A DNA stretch of 61,047 nucleotides from an uncultured Ruminococcus sp. (GCA_937907215.1 CALESG010000086.1:1-61047); one strand, 5' to 3'; shown: positions 1-8,965, counted from the stretch's first letter. Notes: a model not told the origin generated them from the letters alone. Numbers and translations: made by a program.

Positions 1-40
1 TATTCAAACAATACTCTCCTTAACTTAAATTGATTTTATA

Positions 41-77
41 AAAAATAAGGCAAAGTTACATTTTATAACTTTGCCTT
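41..77 (-). terminator. Terminator of tRNA-Leu(TAG)
   Basis: On the minus strand a 12-bp stem (AAGGCAAAGTTA / TAACTTTGCCTT) lies directly after the tRNA 3' CCA and is followed by a T-rich run. This is a standard intrinsic terminator. Confidence 0.85.
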
Positions 78-162
78 TGGTGCGGGTGACAGGACTTGAA
101 CCTGCACACCTTGCGGCACAAGAACCTAAATCTTGCGTGTCTGCCAATTTCACCACACCCGC
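78..162 (-). tRNA. tRNA-Leu (anticodon TAG)
   Basis: The minus strand folds as a class II tRNA with acceptor stem GCGGGTG/CACCCGC, discriminator A and an encoded CCA. The long variable arm and the anticodon loop containing TAG (reads CUA) identify a leucine tRNA. The T-loop GGTTCAAGTCC is canonical. It is a single-gene unit with its own terminator. Confidence 0.95.
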
Positions 163-262
163 ATTACTTTAATTTATTATAACATACATTTATCTTATTG
201 TCAAGACAAAATGATTATATTTCCACAAAAATCAATTTTGGTGCATTTTCTAACTATATTTA

Positions 263-296
263 GAACCTGGTCACATGAAATTGTGTGGACAGGTTC
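263..296. repeat. Short hairpin with IS-like ends, between TTA repeats
   Basis: The arms GAACCTG and CAGGTTC frame an imperfect hairpin in the otherwise gene-free stretch 163-529. The trinucleotide TTA lies on both sides (260-262 and 297-299), as a target duplication would. The left half resembles the end of the larger element at 27731-27892 (shared TTAGA..., TCACAT and AAAT blocks). It may be a decayed miniature element, or simply a hairpin. Confidence 0.4.
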
Positions 297-458
297 TTAC
301 AGCTAAGATATTTTATTTTTCTTTCTATGCATTTATATTTCAACATAAACATATCAATGATATTATATTACTTCTTATCAAATCCTTAGTAAATCTTATA
401 CTATATATGTATAATCACTTTATTTTTCTGAATATTCTATGAAACATCAGGAAAAACT

Positions 459-488
459 ATTTCCATTATGATGTGTTTGTGGTATAAT
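459..488 (+). promoter_or_regulatory. Candidate extended -10 promoter of pgm
   Basis: TATAAT at 483-488 is preceded by the extended TG (TGG) and, 17 bp upstream, by a weak TTTCCA -35. It lies 41 bp before the pgm start codon. Confidence 0.5.
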
Positions 489-529
489 GTGATTAGTGAA
501 AAAAGAAAACGTCAAACGGAGGTTTAGTT

Positions 530-2242
530 ATGAATCAAATAGAATTATATAATCATTGGGTTTTAAAAGCAACTGACGATCCTGATTTACAAGCTGAACT
601 CAATGAAATAAAAAATAATAATGATGCAATAAATGATCGCTTTTATCGTGATCTTGAATTTGGCACTGGTGGTCTGCGTGGTGTACTCGGTGCTGGTACT
701 AACAGAATCAATATCTATACAGTACGTCGTGCTACTCAAGGTCTTGCTGATTATGTAAATGAATCATTTGAAAATCCAAGTGTAGCTATTTCATATGACA
801 GCCGTATAAAATCTGATACATTTGCTCGTGCTGCTGCCGAAGTTTTAGCTGCTAACGGAATTCGTGTTCATATTTATCCTGAACTCGCTCCAACACCAAT
901 GCTGTCATATGCAGTTCGTGCTATTGGATGCAATGCCGGTGTTATGGTTACTGCAAGCCACAATCCAGCTAAGTACAACGGCTACAAGGTTTATGGTGCT
1001 GATGGCTGCCAGATGACTATTGATGCTGCTAATGCAGTACTTGCAAAAATAAATGCTCTCGATATGTTTGACGATGTTAAGTTTATGAATTTCGATGACG
1101 CAATGTCTGAAGGACTCATTTCCTACATTAGCAATGATATTATTGAATCATATTTTAAAAACGTTCTTTCTCAAGGAATAAATATTGACCTTTGTGCAAA
1201 GAGCGGTCTTAAAATAGTTTATACTCCTCTTAATGGAACTGGAAATAAACCTGTTCGTACTATTTTAGACAGAATCGGAATTACTGATGTTACTATTGTA
1301 AAAGAACAGGAAAATCCTGATGGCAACTTCACAACTTGTCCTTATCCAAATCCTGAAATTCGTGAAGCATTGGAACTTGGTCTTAAGTATTGTGACAAAG
1401 TAAAGCCTGATCTTCTTCTTGCAACTGACCCTGATGCTGACCGTGTAGGCATTGCTGTTCCTGACGGAGATGACTATGCACTGTTCTCCGGAAATGAAGT
1501 AGGTGCATTATTGCTTGAATATATTTGTGAGCAGAGAATAGCTAAGGGTACAATGCCTGAAAATCCTGTAGCTATAAAAACAATCGTTACTACTGATATT
1601 ATCAATGCTATTTGCAAATATTATAATGTAGAAATGATAGAAGTTCTTACAGGATTTAAATTTATAGGCGAACAGATCGGTTTCTTAGAAGCTAAAAATG
1701 AAGAAAACCGCTATGTATTTGGCTTTGAAGAAAGTTATGGTTACCTTGCCGGAACATATGTACGTGATAAAGATGCTGTTGTTGCTGCAATGCTTATTTG
1801 CGAAATGGCTGCTTATTATCGTACAAAGGGTATTTCAATGATTCAGGCACGTAAGAATCTTTATGATAAATATGGTGTCTATGTTCATTCTCAACATAGC
1901 TTTACATTTGAAGGTGAAAGCGGAATGATCAAGATGTCTGAAATAATGAATAATCTTCGCACAAATCACCTTGATACTATCAATGGATTCAAAGTTGTCA
2001 AATTTGAAGATTATCAGGAAAGTGTTTCAAAAGACTGCATTACAGGTAATATTTCAAAAATCGATCTTCCTAAATCAAATGTTCTTTCATTCTCTCTGGA
2101 AAATGGCGAAAAGGTTATCATTCGTCCTTCCGGAACAGAGCCAAAAATAAAAGTTTATTATACAGCTACTGCCCCTACTCTTGAAGAAGCAAATGCAATG
2201 AAAGATTCACTTGATGCTGAATTCAGTAAGTATCTTGCATAA
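530..2242 (+). CDS. pgm: Phosphoglucomutase/phosphomannomutase
   Basis: This 570-residue enzyme of the alpha-D-phosphohexomutase superfamily interconverts glucose-1-phosphate and glucose-6-phosphate (or the mannose forms) in the cytoplasm. It thereby links glycogen and sugar-nucleotide synthesis to glycolysis. The phosphoserine loop TASHNP places the catalytic serine at residue 143. The metal loop DPDADR is at 300-305, the sugar-binding GFEESYGY near 397, and the C-terminal phosphate loop RPSGTEPKIK near 536. All four domains are present and the length is normal for the long Firmicutes form. The start has a GGAGG site 7 bp upstream. It is monocistronic and ends at a strong terminator. GlgX at 34-36 kb would generate its substrate. 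Confidence 0.93.
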   Translation: MNQIELYNHWVLKATDDPDLQAELNEIKNNNDAINDRFYRDLEFGTGGLRGVLGAGTNRINIYTVRRATQGLADYVNESFENPSVAISYDSRIKSDTFARAAAEVLAANGIRVHIYPELAPTPMLSYAVRAIGCNAGVMVTASHNPAKYNGYKVYGADGCQMTIDAANAVLAKINALDMFDDVKFMNFDDAMSEGLISYISNDIIESYFKNVLSQGINIDLCAKSGLKIVYTPLNGTGNKPVRTILDRIGITDVTIVKEQENPDGNFTTCPYPNPEIREALELGLKYCDKVKPDLLLATDPDADRVGIAVPDGDDYALFSGNEVGALLLEYICEQRIAKGTMPENPVAIKTIVTTDIINAICKYYNVEMIEVLTGFKFIGEQIGFLEAKNEENRYVFGFEESYGYLAGTYVRDKDAVVAAMLICEMAAYYRTKGISMIQARKNLYDKYGVYVHSQHSFTFEGESGMIKMSEIMNNLRTNHLDTINGFKVVKFEDYQESVSKDCITGNISKIDLPKSNVLSFSLENGEKVIIRPSGTEPKIKVYYTATAPTLEEANAMKDSLDAEFSKYLA

Positions 2243-2261
2243 CATTTAATCTTATATAATA

Positions 2262-2304
2262 AAAAACGCCATGCACTTTACAACTCCAGTGCATGGCGTT
2301 TTAT
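2262..2304. terminator. Bidirectional terminator between pgm and zinc-ribbon gene
   Basis: A stem of AACGCCATGCACT with AGTGCATGGCGTT is flanked by A and T runs on either side, so it can end both converging transcripts. Confidence 0.9.
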
Positions 2305-2324
2305 TGTTATTCTAGAATATATAA

Positions 2325-2534
2325 TTATTTCTTACTGTCAATTAGTTTTTCAACATCTTCAACGTAGATAGACACTTCACCACATTTAGGACAAATTGCA
2401 ACTTTAGGCTTTCCTATTCTTCCACTAAACAACTTGTTTTCATTAGTTGACATTACAATTCCATATCCTCCGCCTTCAACTTTAATTGTGCAATTTTCTT
2501 TCATTTCCGTTCCACACCTTAAGCACACTCTCAT
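2325..2534 (-). CDS. Small zinc-ribbon protein, function unknown
   Basis: This 69-residue protein has an N-terminal CLRCG knuckle and a second CPKCG knuckle near residues 48-52. Together they would form one four-cysteine zinc ribbon, as in many small Firmicutes nucleic-acid-binding or chaperone-like proteins. There is no signal peptide or membrane segment. A GGAGG site precedes the ATG. It stands alone and converges on pgm across a shared terminator. Its function cannot be assigned beyond zinc binding. Confidence 0.7.
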   Translation of the reverse strand: MRVCLRCGTEMKENCTIKVEGGGYGIVMSTNENKLFSGRIGKPKVAICPKCGEVSIYVEDVEKLIDSKK

Positions 2535-2642
2535 AATAATACCTCCATTTTATAAGTAAAATATATCAATTTATGAATAATATCAGTTCTATAATATAAT
2601 ATTATATTATATCATAATACAATAAAAAACACAAGCAGGAAT

Positions 2643-3041
2643 TTATTGCTCCAATACTTTCTTTAAATCAAGAATAAATTGCATTTGTTGCTTTTTCAAA
2701 TAAGATTTTACAAAAGGTTTCATAAACCACTTTTTAGGTATTACATTTTCTGTAAGGTCAATTTGAGTTTCATTTCCTTTGGAGATAAAAACACCAATCC
2801 AATGACCTTTCATATTGCTGTTTTCTATATCAAACTCCCATCGCTTATATGGTTCTACCATAGTAACAGTAAATGTAGTAGCATACCCATCTTTTGTATG
2901 CTCAACAAATTTCTTGTCATTTATTACTTCTGTTTTACTTAAATCACTTCGCCATGTGCTATATTTATCAATAGCTAAAACAATATCCCAAACTTTATGA
3001 ATATCATTATTGATAATTGCACTTATATTTGCAATTGCCAT
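2643..3041 (-). CDS. SRPBCC (START-like) domain protein
   Basis: This 132-residue protein resembles the SRPBCC/polyketide-cyclase fold. It opens with ANISAIINNDIHKVWDIVLAI, the first strand and helix usual in this family, and has alternating hydrophobic strands such as YATTFTVTMVEPYKRWEFDIE. The family holds a small hydrophobic ligand in a cavity; the ligand here is unknown. A longer reading frame begins with TTG at 3059, but the ATG at 3041 has AAAGG at good spacing and matches the usual start of the fold, so it is preferred. No clear operon partner is seen. Confidence 0.7.
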   Translation of the reverse strand: MAIANISAIINNDIHKVWDIVLAIDKYSTWRSDLSKTEVINDKKFVEHTKDGYATTFTVTMVEPYKRWEFDIENSNMKGHWIGVFISKGNETQIDLTENVIPKKWFMKPFVKSYLKKQQMQFILDLKKVLEQ

Positions 3042-3099
3042 TTTTACCAAACCTTTCAAATTTCGATTTATCCATTTTTCTTTTTAGTTTTTTAAGTTT

Positions 3100-3258
3100 T
3101 TATTCCGGCAATTCATCATCTTCTTCATCAGATTTTTTGGCAGAAATTTCTTCATAAGCTTCTTTTATACCATTCTTTATCGCCCACTTGATGATAAAAT
3201 ATAATGCTATCAAAACAATTACCGCAGTTCCTCCGCTTATGCCTAATTCTTCCAACAT
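3100..3258 (-). CDS. 52-residue single-pass membrane protein
   Basis: A short frame preceded by GGGGTG (minus strand) encodes 52 residues. The N-terminus MLEELGISGG is followed by a hydrophobic helix (about residues 11-26, AVIVLIALYFIIKW) and a charged tail rich in Lys, Glu and Asp. This looks like the tiny DUF6019-type membrane proteins of Clostridia, but that assignment is from memory of the pattern. The good ribosome binding site, the codon use and the membrane helix followed by positive charges support a real gene. Its role is unknown. Confidence 0.6.
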   Translation of the reverse strand: MLEELGISGGTAVIVLIALYFIIKWAIKNGIKEAYEEISAKKSDEEDDELPE

Positions 3259-3368
3259 AATTCATTCACCCCATTTCACAAACACCGATTTGCCGAATCT
3301 CTAATCAGCTCTGAACCTAGTGGCTCTTTGATGATGTATTATTTGTTCTTCTCCCTAAAAACTAGAAT

Positions 3369-3767
3369 TTAGCGTGTTCCAGTTTTGATAAATGAAATCA
3401 AGACCTCAATATCATCAAAGTCATCATAATCGCCGATAATGCCTTCTCTATGATAAATTATACCTGCTTTCTCGTTACGTTCAAGGCAGTCCAGCAATTC
3501 TTCTGTACCAAATCTTTTAGCAAACTCAGCGAAAGCACGTGCTTTGATTTTTTCTGCATACAAACCTTTTCTGCAATTTTGCGGCTCACATTCATAGCAA
3601 CCTTTAATCTTTTTTTCAATTGCACACTTTCTATTCTCGCACCATTCAGCTCCCTTACACCAAGAAAGTTCCAGAAAGCCATCTCGTTTACAACCTTTGC
3701 ATTCTGCATTTTCAGAACACAAACAGCATGCCAGTCCACACCTTGCTATACCCAATTCACGCTTCAT
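3369..3767 (-). CDS. Cysteine-rich DUF3795-type protein
   Basis: This 132-residue cytoplasmic protein has about a dozen cysteines in its first 70 residues, in CxxC-type pairs (RCGLACCLCSEN, CKGCKRDG, CYECEPQNC). The C-terminal part is helical (FAEFAKRFGTEELLDCLERNE). This is the pattern of DUF3795 proteins, which probably bind metal. No enzymatic motif is visible. It lies just upstream of a TfoX-like gene on the same strand (27 bp gap), and the pair may be co-transcribed. Confidence 0.65.
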   Translation of the reverse strand: MKRELGIARCGLACCLCSENAECKGCKRDGFLELSWCKGAEWCENRKCAIEKKIKGCYECEPQNCRKGLYAEKIKARAFAEFAKRFGTEELLDCLERNEKAGIIYHREGIIGDYDDFDDIEVLISFIKTGTR

Positions 3768-3794
3768 AATTTTCTCCTATAAATTCCAATTTCT

Positions 3795-4115
3795 TTATTT
3801 CTTCTTTTTTGGCTTTGGTACTGGCAATTCATCATACATGGCATTAAACAAACCGGTCAAAAATTCTTTATTATCAACTTCTTCCACCAACAACATTTCT
3901 TTTGCTCCCTTATAAGGTACTGCATAAGAAGCTTTTGGCATATAGGAAATTGCTGATTGTACCGGTTTTATCAATAATCTGTCATCATAAATACCGCCGG
4001 CAATTTTCCCACGATAGTAAATAATAAATTCTCCCATCATTGCACGATATGTAATTTCTTCTAACTCGGATAATTGTTCCAAAACAAAATTTAAATATTC
4101 TTTACTAGACGCCAT
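3795..4115 (-). CDS. TfoX N-terminal domain protein
   Basis: The 106 residues match the TfoX/Sxy N-terminal domain: a helical start (KEYLNFVLEQLSEL), the typical RAMMGEFIIYYRGKIAGGIYDDRLLIKP segment, and a basic end PKPKKKK. In gamma-proteobacteria TfoX controls competence, but short stand-alone copies are common in Firmicutes, where the role is unknown. It lies 4 bp downstream of the azlD start-side gap on the same strand and may be read through from the long housekeeping operon upstream. Confidence 0.75.
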   Translation of the reverse strand: MASSKEYLNFVLEQLSELEEITYRAMMGEFIIYYRGKIAGGIYDDRLLIKPVQSAISYMPKASYAVPYKGAKEMLLVEEVDNKEFLTGLFNAMYDELPVPKPKKKK

Positions 4116-4119
4116 AATT

Positions 4120-4419
4120 TCACCTCAATAATGATGTAATAAGTGCTATACCTGATGCTGCCAACGCCACAACAATAAGCGGTAGACCTATATATGCAAG
4201 AATTACAGCAACTACTGTACCAAATACTGCTGTTACAATATCTCCTGTTGAATAAAAAATCGCTGGGATCGTCATTGCACTAAGTACAGCATATGGTATA
4301 TAATATAAAAAACTTTTAAGAAATCTGGAAGTTATCTTTTTCTTCATAAGGGTAAATGGTATCATTCTTACAAGATATGTAACTCCTGCCATTACTGCAA
4401 TATATATAACTATACTCAT
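4120..4419 (-). CDS. azlD: Branched-chain amino acid exporter subunit AzlD
   Basis: This 99-residue protein has about four membrane helices and the AzlD-type opening VTYLVRMIPFTLMKKKITSRFLKSFLYYIPYAVLSAMTIPAIF. AzlD pairs with AzlC to move branched-chain amino acids or analogues out of the cell. Its ATG overlaps the azlC stop codon (ATGA), so translation is coupled. GGAGG inside the end of azlC serves as the ribosome binding site. Confidence 0.88.
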   Translation of the reverse strand: MSIVIYIAVMAGVTYLVRMIPFTLMKKKITSRFLKSFLYYIPYAVLSAMTIPAIFYSTGDIVTAVFGTVVAVILAYIGLPLIVVALAASGIALITSLLR

Positions 4420-5120
4420 TCTTTCTTTTCCTCCTCTTCCGGAACAGGAAACAATATAGCTGCAATAAATGCTGATATAACTGAACTGATTATAACTGCA
4501 AAACCACTTGAAAGTGACGGAACAGCATAATAAAGAACAGTACTTATCAATGCTGCTATAACTATTGCCAACAATACACTTCTGCTTTTCTTTGCAGCCG
4601 GAATAATTATTGCAAGGAACATTCCATAAAGAACTATTCCCATAGCATCAGTTATAATCGCAGGAAGAATATTTCCGGCAGCTGCTCCAAGAAGTGTACC
4701 GCTGCTCCAGCCTATAAATGATATAAGAATAAGTCCATACATATATCTTGGAGTAAGTTTCGATGGCTGTGCTGATGATACCGCAAAGATCTCATCTGTA
4801 ATTCCAAATGAAACTGCCAGTCTGTGTACCGTGTTAAATGAATTATCCAGCTTTTGTGAAAGCGACAATCCCATCAATGAATAACGAATATTTATAATAA
4901 ACTGAGTCACTGCCATTTCTATATATGTACCACTGGCAGCTATAACACTTACACCTGCTGCTTGACCAGCTGATGTAAGATTTGTCATTGATATACAAAC
5001 TGCCTCCATCACTGTAAGGCCTGCTCGAACTGCCATTATTCCAAACCCAAATGATACCGAAAAATATCCTAAAGCTATCGGTATTCCATGAATAAGTCCT
5101 CGTCTGAATCCTAATCTCAA
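4416..5120 (-). CDS. azlC: Branched-chain amino acid exporter subunit AzlC
   Basis: A 234-residue membrane protein with the AzlC opening FRRGLIHGIPIALGYFSVSFGFGIMAVRAGL and about seven hydrophobic segments. It is the large subunit of the AzlCD exporter. The start is TTG: AAGGAG lies 8 bp upstream and the TTG overlaps the recN stop (TTGA). This puts azlCD at the tail of the recN operon, where many related genomes carry spoIVB and spo0A instead, so the pair was probably inserted or rearranged here. Confidence 0.88.
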   Translation of the reverse strand: MRLGFRRGLIHGIPIALGYFSVSFGFGIMAVRAGLTVMEAVCISMTNLTSAGQAAGVSVIAASGTYIEMAVTQFIINIRYSLMGLSLSQKLDNSFNTVHRLAVSFGITDEIFAVSSAQPSKLTPRYMYGLILISFIGWSSGTLLGAAAGNILPAIITDAMGIVLYGMFLAIIIPAAKKSRSVLLAIVIAALISTVLYYAVPSLSSGFAVIISSVISAFIAAILFPVPEEEEKKE

Positions 5121-6802
5121 TTTTCATTCTCCTTAGCAAACTTTGGATGCTGCTTTATAAGTTCTTCTCTTGCACTCTTAAGAATAAGCTCACTCGGCGG
5201 TTCTCCACACATTATTCTTCCTATTTCATAAACTCTTCCTTCAAAATCAAGAGTTGTCACCTTTGTGGAGGTGCGTCCATTTTCCTGATGTTTTTCAATT
5301 TTTAAATGATTTTCTGCCATAATTCCTATCTGCGAAAGATGAGTAACACACAAAACCTGTCTTACACTTCCGAGTTCGCTTAGCTTTATTCCAATTTTTT
5401 GTGCTGCTCGTCCGCTTACACCAGTGTCTATTTCATCAAATATCATAGTTGGTATGCTGTCTTTGTCTGCAATTGCACATTTTAATGCAAGCATTATTCT
5501 TGAAAGCTCACCGCCAGACGCTATTTTTGCAAGAGGTTTAAGCGATTCGCCTTTGTTAGCTGAAATCATAAGCTCCATTCTATCCATTCCTTGCAATGTA
5601 AGCTTACCAACGCTATGAGCAACCTCCAAGCGTACACCCGGCATATCAAGAAATTTAAGCTGCTCTAATACACAATTTGTAAAGCGTTTAGCCGTTTCAA
5701 TACGATAGCTGCTTAGAGCTTTGGCTCTGTTTGAAACTTCTGTCAAAAGCTCTGCTTTTTCACGCCTAAGCTGTTTTATTTCTTCTGCATTATCCTGCAT
5801 ATCCTTGAGATCTGCTTTTGCTTCTTCGCATCGCTTAACAAGCTCATCTCCTGTGCAAACATATGCACGTGTAAGTTCTCTCACCGCATTGCTTCTGCTC
5901 TGAAGTTTAGCCAGCTTCATTTCATCAAGTTCCATATCTTCGGCAAGATTTCTTAGTGTTTCTGAAATATCACGCAGCTCAAGTTCCGTTGTTTTAAGTC
6001 TGCTTACCAATTCTTCTGAATCTTCTATATAATCAGACTGAGAGTCTACTGCACCTTCTGCCTCTTGAATAAGACTTACAGCATTTGCAGAATCATCATT
6101 ATCAATTGCAGTGGCTGCAAATTTAAGTGCAGTTATAATATTCTCCGACTTCATAAGACGCTCAAGAGAATTTGCAATTTCATCTTCTTCACCAATTTTA
6201 AGCCCAATCTCTTCAACGTCCGAAACAAGATTTTTCAAATAATCTGATTTTTTTTGCTGCTGCTGATCCTGCTTGACAAGCTGACTAAGTCTTTTTGCCT
6301 TCTTTTGCAATGTCTTGAAACTCTCCTGATAAGAGTTCAGTAATGAATCATCACCGCCAAACCTGTCTATTATTTCCATATGTCTATCAGATGACATTAA
6401 AATCTGAGTATCATGCTGACCATGTATATCAATAAGCATTTCACCCAAACGTTTTAATGCTCCTATAGTTGCGGTCTTGTGATTTATTCTTGCAGTGCTT
6501 CCGCCATCAGCTAATATTTCACGTGTAAGCAAAAGCTCACCATCAGATTCTATTCCAAATTCAGAAAGAACTTCCTTTACATTATCATCAATATTCTGAA
6601 ATAATGCAGATATAACAGCTTTATCACAGCCTGTTCTTACTATATCCTTTGTAACACGCTGACCTAATACTGCATTTATGCCATGTATAAGAATAGATTT
6701 ACCAGCACCCGTTTCACCAGTAAATACATTAAAATTACCGCAAAGCGGTATTCGTGCTTTTTCAATAACAGCAAGATTTTCAATATAAATTTCAGTAAGC
6801 AT
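5117..6802 (-). CDS. recN: DNA repair protein RecN
   Basis: This SMC-like ATPase acts at double-strand breaks. From the start chosen it has 561 residues: a Walker A GETGAGKS at 29-36, two long coiled-coil arms in the middle, and at the C-terminus the ABC signature (GGELSRIMLALK) and Walker B (MIFDEIDTGVSG). A longer frame starts at 6820, but the ATG at 6802 has GAGGCG just upstream and begins MLTEIYIENLAVI, the usual RecN start. It follows argR closely, a gene order conserved in Firmicutes. Confidence 0.95.
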   Translation of the reverse strand: MLTEIYIENLAVIEKARIPLCGNFNVFTGETGAGKSILIHGINAVLGQRVTKDIVRTGCDKAVISALFQNIDDNVKEVLSEFGIESDGELLLTREILADGGSTARINHKTATIGALKRLGEMLIDIHGQHDTQILMSSDRHMEIIDRFGGDDSLLNSYQESFKTLQKKAKRLSQLVKQDQQQQKKSDYLKNLVSDVEEIGLKIGEEDEIANSLERLMKSENIITALKFAATAIDNDDSANAVSLIQEAEGAVDSQSDYIEDSEELVSRLKTTELELRDISETLRNLAEDMELDEMKLAKLQSRSNAVRELTRAYVCTGDELVKRCEEAKADLKDMQDNAEEIKQLRREKAELLTEVSNRAKALSSYRIETAKRFTNCVLEQLKFLDMPGVRLEVAHSVGKLTLQGMDRMELMISANKGESLKPLAKIASGGELSRIMLALKCAIADKDSIPTMIFDEIDTGVSGRAAQKIGIKLSELGSVRQVLCVTHLSQIGIMAENHLKIEKHQENGRTSTKVTTLDFEGRVYEIGRIMCGEPPSELILKSAREELIKQHPKFAKENEN

Positions 6803-6819
6803 AAAAACGCCTCGTTTCA

Positions 6820-7263
6820 TTAGTCCATTTCAGAAATGCCGCCGCTGCGGAACTGTACTGCAAGTCGCTCTGCCTGATCGTCTTCACGCATCAACACAAA
6901 AATAGTATCATCTCCGGCAATAGTTCCAACTACGCCTTCTTTTTTCATAGCATCAAATGCAGCACACGCCGCTTGTGCCATTCCCGGTCTGCAATGTACT
7001 ACTGCCATATGTCCTGCAAAATCAGCTTCCAATACTGCTTCTTTAATTATTCCATCTACAGCAACCGGTGCATCCGGTCTTACATAACGCACCGTTCCAT
7101 CTATATGCTGCTTTGTAAGACGCAGTTCATGTATATCTCTTGAAAGAGTCGCTTGTGTTACATTTACACCATATTCAGATAAAAAACTTTGAAGTTCATC
7201 TTGTGTATGAACTTCGTTTTCTGATATAATTCTGAGAATCAACTCATGTCTTTCCTTTTTCAT
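6820..7263 (-). CDS. argR: Arginine repressor ArgR
   Basis: This 147-residue regulator has an N-terminal winged helix with the recognition segment VTQATLSRDIHELRL. The C-terminal oligomerisation/arginine-binding domain contains GTIAGDDTIFVLMR. It would sense arginine and control arginine genes; no arginine genes lie in the window. Its ATG overlaps the nadK stop (ATGA). The placement between nadK and recN is conserved in Clostridia and need not imply shared function. Confidence 0.93.
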   Translation of the reverse strand: MKKERHELILRIISENEVHTQDELQSFLSEYGVNVTQATLSRDIHELRLTKQHIDGTVRYVRPDAPVAVDGIIKEAVLEADFAGHMAVVHCRPGMAQAACAAFDAMKKEGVVGTIAGDDTIFVLMREDDQAERLAVQFRSGGISEMD

Positions 7264-8156
7264 ACGGAACCTCCGCTGCCGTCAAAATTTACATTCCCTT
7301 TTAGTGAATGTGTTATCTTGCGGTTAAGTGAATCAAAAAATGTATTTCCGCTCATGTCTACAAGCTGTATCGTATGTTCAGAACGATATATGTTTAAATG
7401 ACTGCCCGGAGCAAACGGAATAGGAATTTCTCCATCAGAAGTAATGTATATTTCACCCTCATCACGCACTGAAAGTTTTACACAAAGCTTGCTTTCCGGT
7501 GAAAAGAGTATTGGTCTTGACGCCAGAGAATGCGGACAAACAAGAGTAAATCCTATACATGAAAATTCAGGTTCTATTACACTTCCTCCTGCTGAAAGTG
7601 CATATGCAGTTGAACCAGTAGGTGTGCTAAAAATCGCACCATCTGCACGATACTGTCCAAGAAGAACTTCATTTCTGTATACAGAAAAATCAACTACACG
7701 TGCAAACTGTCTGCCTATAACTATATCATTCAAAGCTGTAAAATGCTGAAATACATATCCTCTTTCATCAGTAAGGTCGCCGCAAAGCATCATACGTTTT
7801 GAAACACGATAATCTCCCGTTTTAAGTCTTAGAAGCTCATGGATCTGTGAAGGTTCAATAGATGCCATAAAACCAAGTCTGCCGGTATTAACACCAAGTA
7901 ATTTCGTATCTGAACCGATAAGAGCCTTTGCACATCTTAGAATAGTTCCATCTCCGCCTATTGCAACAGCAAAATCAGAATCACGAACTGATTCTTCAAA
8001 TGGAATATATTTTACAAATGATTTATCATAAAAAAGTGCCTTCAGCTGAGGATCTGCAATTACTTCAAAATCATTGCTATATAGAGCGTCACAAACATTT
8101 CTTGCACAAGAAAGTGCATTTACTTTTTGTAAATTAGGAAAAATAACAGCTTTCAA
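7260..8156 (-). CDS. nadK: NAD kinase
   Basis: NAD kinase phosphorylates NAD to NADP. The 298 residues show the GGDGT motif (GGDG at 67-70), NTGRLGF and TPTGSTAYALSAGGS, all diagnostic. The start codon is TTG with AAGGAG 9 bp upstream. It sits between tlyA and argR in the long operon. The pnuC gene at 43.8 kb would supply NAD precursor. Confidence 0.94.
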   Translation of the reverse strand: MKAVIFPNLQKVNALSCARNVCDALYSNDFEVIADPQLKALFYDKSFVKYIPFEESVRDSDFAVAIGGDGTILRCAKALIGSDTKLLGVNTGRLGFMASIEPSQIHELLRLKTGDYRVSKRMMLCGDLTDERGYVFQHFTALNDIVIGRQFARVVDFSVYRNEVLLGQYRADGAIFSTPTGSTAYALSAGGSVIEPEFSCIGFTLVCPHSLASRPILFSPESKLCVKLSVRDEGEIYITSDGEIPIPFAPGSHLNIYRSEHTIQLVDMSGNTFFDSLNRKITHSLKGNVNFDGSGGSV

Positions 8157-8175
8157 ATTTATTTACTCCTTGTAA

Positions 8176-8964
8176 TTATTTCTGAGAAAAAGCCTCTGCA
8201 ACCAAAGCCTGAAAGTCAACGGCAGCATCAGAAACATCAGAATTTTTAAGCACTGCTAAATATTCTATATTGCCTGAACCGCCTTTTACAGGAGATGTGC
8301 AAAAAGCTGTGAGAGAAAATCCGTTTTTACGAAATTCCTCTTTTATCTTTGCAAGTACATTCATATGTACTTTTCGTGATTTTACAATTCCATTTTTGCC
8401 TATATTCTCTCTTCCGGCTTCAAACTGCGGTTTAATAAGCAGTGCAGCAATGCCGTCTTTTCTTAGGAAACGTGATATATGAGGTAATATTAAAGTAAGA
8501 GATATAAACGAAACATCAACAGATATAAAATCTATATTTTCAGTTATTATATTAGAATCAAGTGTTCTTATGTCTGTTCTTTCAAGATTCACAACACGGC
8601 TGTCGCTGCAAAGTTTTTCTGCAAGCTGGTCATGACCAACATCAACTGCATATACTTTAACAGCACCATTTTGAAGCATACAATCAGTAAAACCTCCTGT
8701 AGAGGCACCAATATCCATGCATACAGATCCACTAAGGTCTATATTTCCAATATCTATAGCCTTTTCAAGCTTAAGTCCGCCTCTGCCTACATATGCAAGT
8801 CCTTCACCATCCATTGTTATGACTGTATTTTCATCTATTTGCTTTGACGGCTTTTGACATATATTGCCATCAAGCTTTATCTGTCCGCCCTTTATTAGTT
8901 CCTGAGCTCTTGCTCTGCTGCCTGCTATACCTCTTGCAACAAGTTCTGCATCAAGCCTTGCCAT
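8176..8964 (-). CDS. tlyA: TlyA family rRNA 2'-O-methyltransferase
   Basis: This 262-residue protein has an N-terminal S4 RNA-binding domain (RLDAELVARGIAGSRARAQELIKGGQIKLDG) and a C-terminal FtsJ-like methyltransferase with the SAM motif DIGASTGGFTDCMLQNGA. Characterised TlyA proteins methylate ribosomal RNA 2'-hydroxyls; haemolysin names for this family are historical. It follows dxs immediately, with AAAGGA overlapping the end of dxs as its ribosome binding site. Confidence 0.92.
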   Translation of the reverse strand: MARLDAELVARGIAGSRARAQELIKGGQIKLDGNICQKPSKQIDENTVITMDGEGLAYVGRGGLKLEKAIDIGNIDLSGSVCMDIGASTGGFTDCMLQNGAVKVYAVDVGHDQLAEKLCSDSRVVNLERTDIRTLDSNIITENIDFISVDVSFISLTLILPHISRFLRKDGIAALLIKPQFEAGRENIGKNGIVKSRKVHMNVLAKIKEEFRKNGFSLTAFCTSPVKGGSGNIEYLAVLKNSDVSDAAVDFQALVAEAFSQK

Positions 8965-8965
8965 C

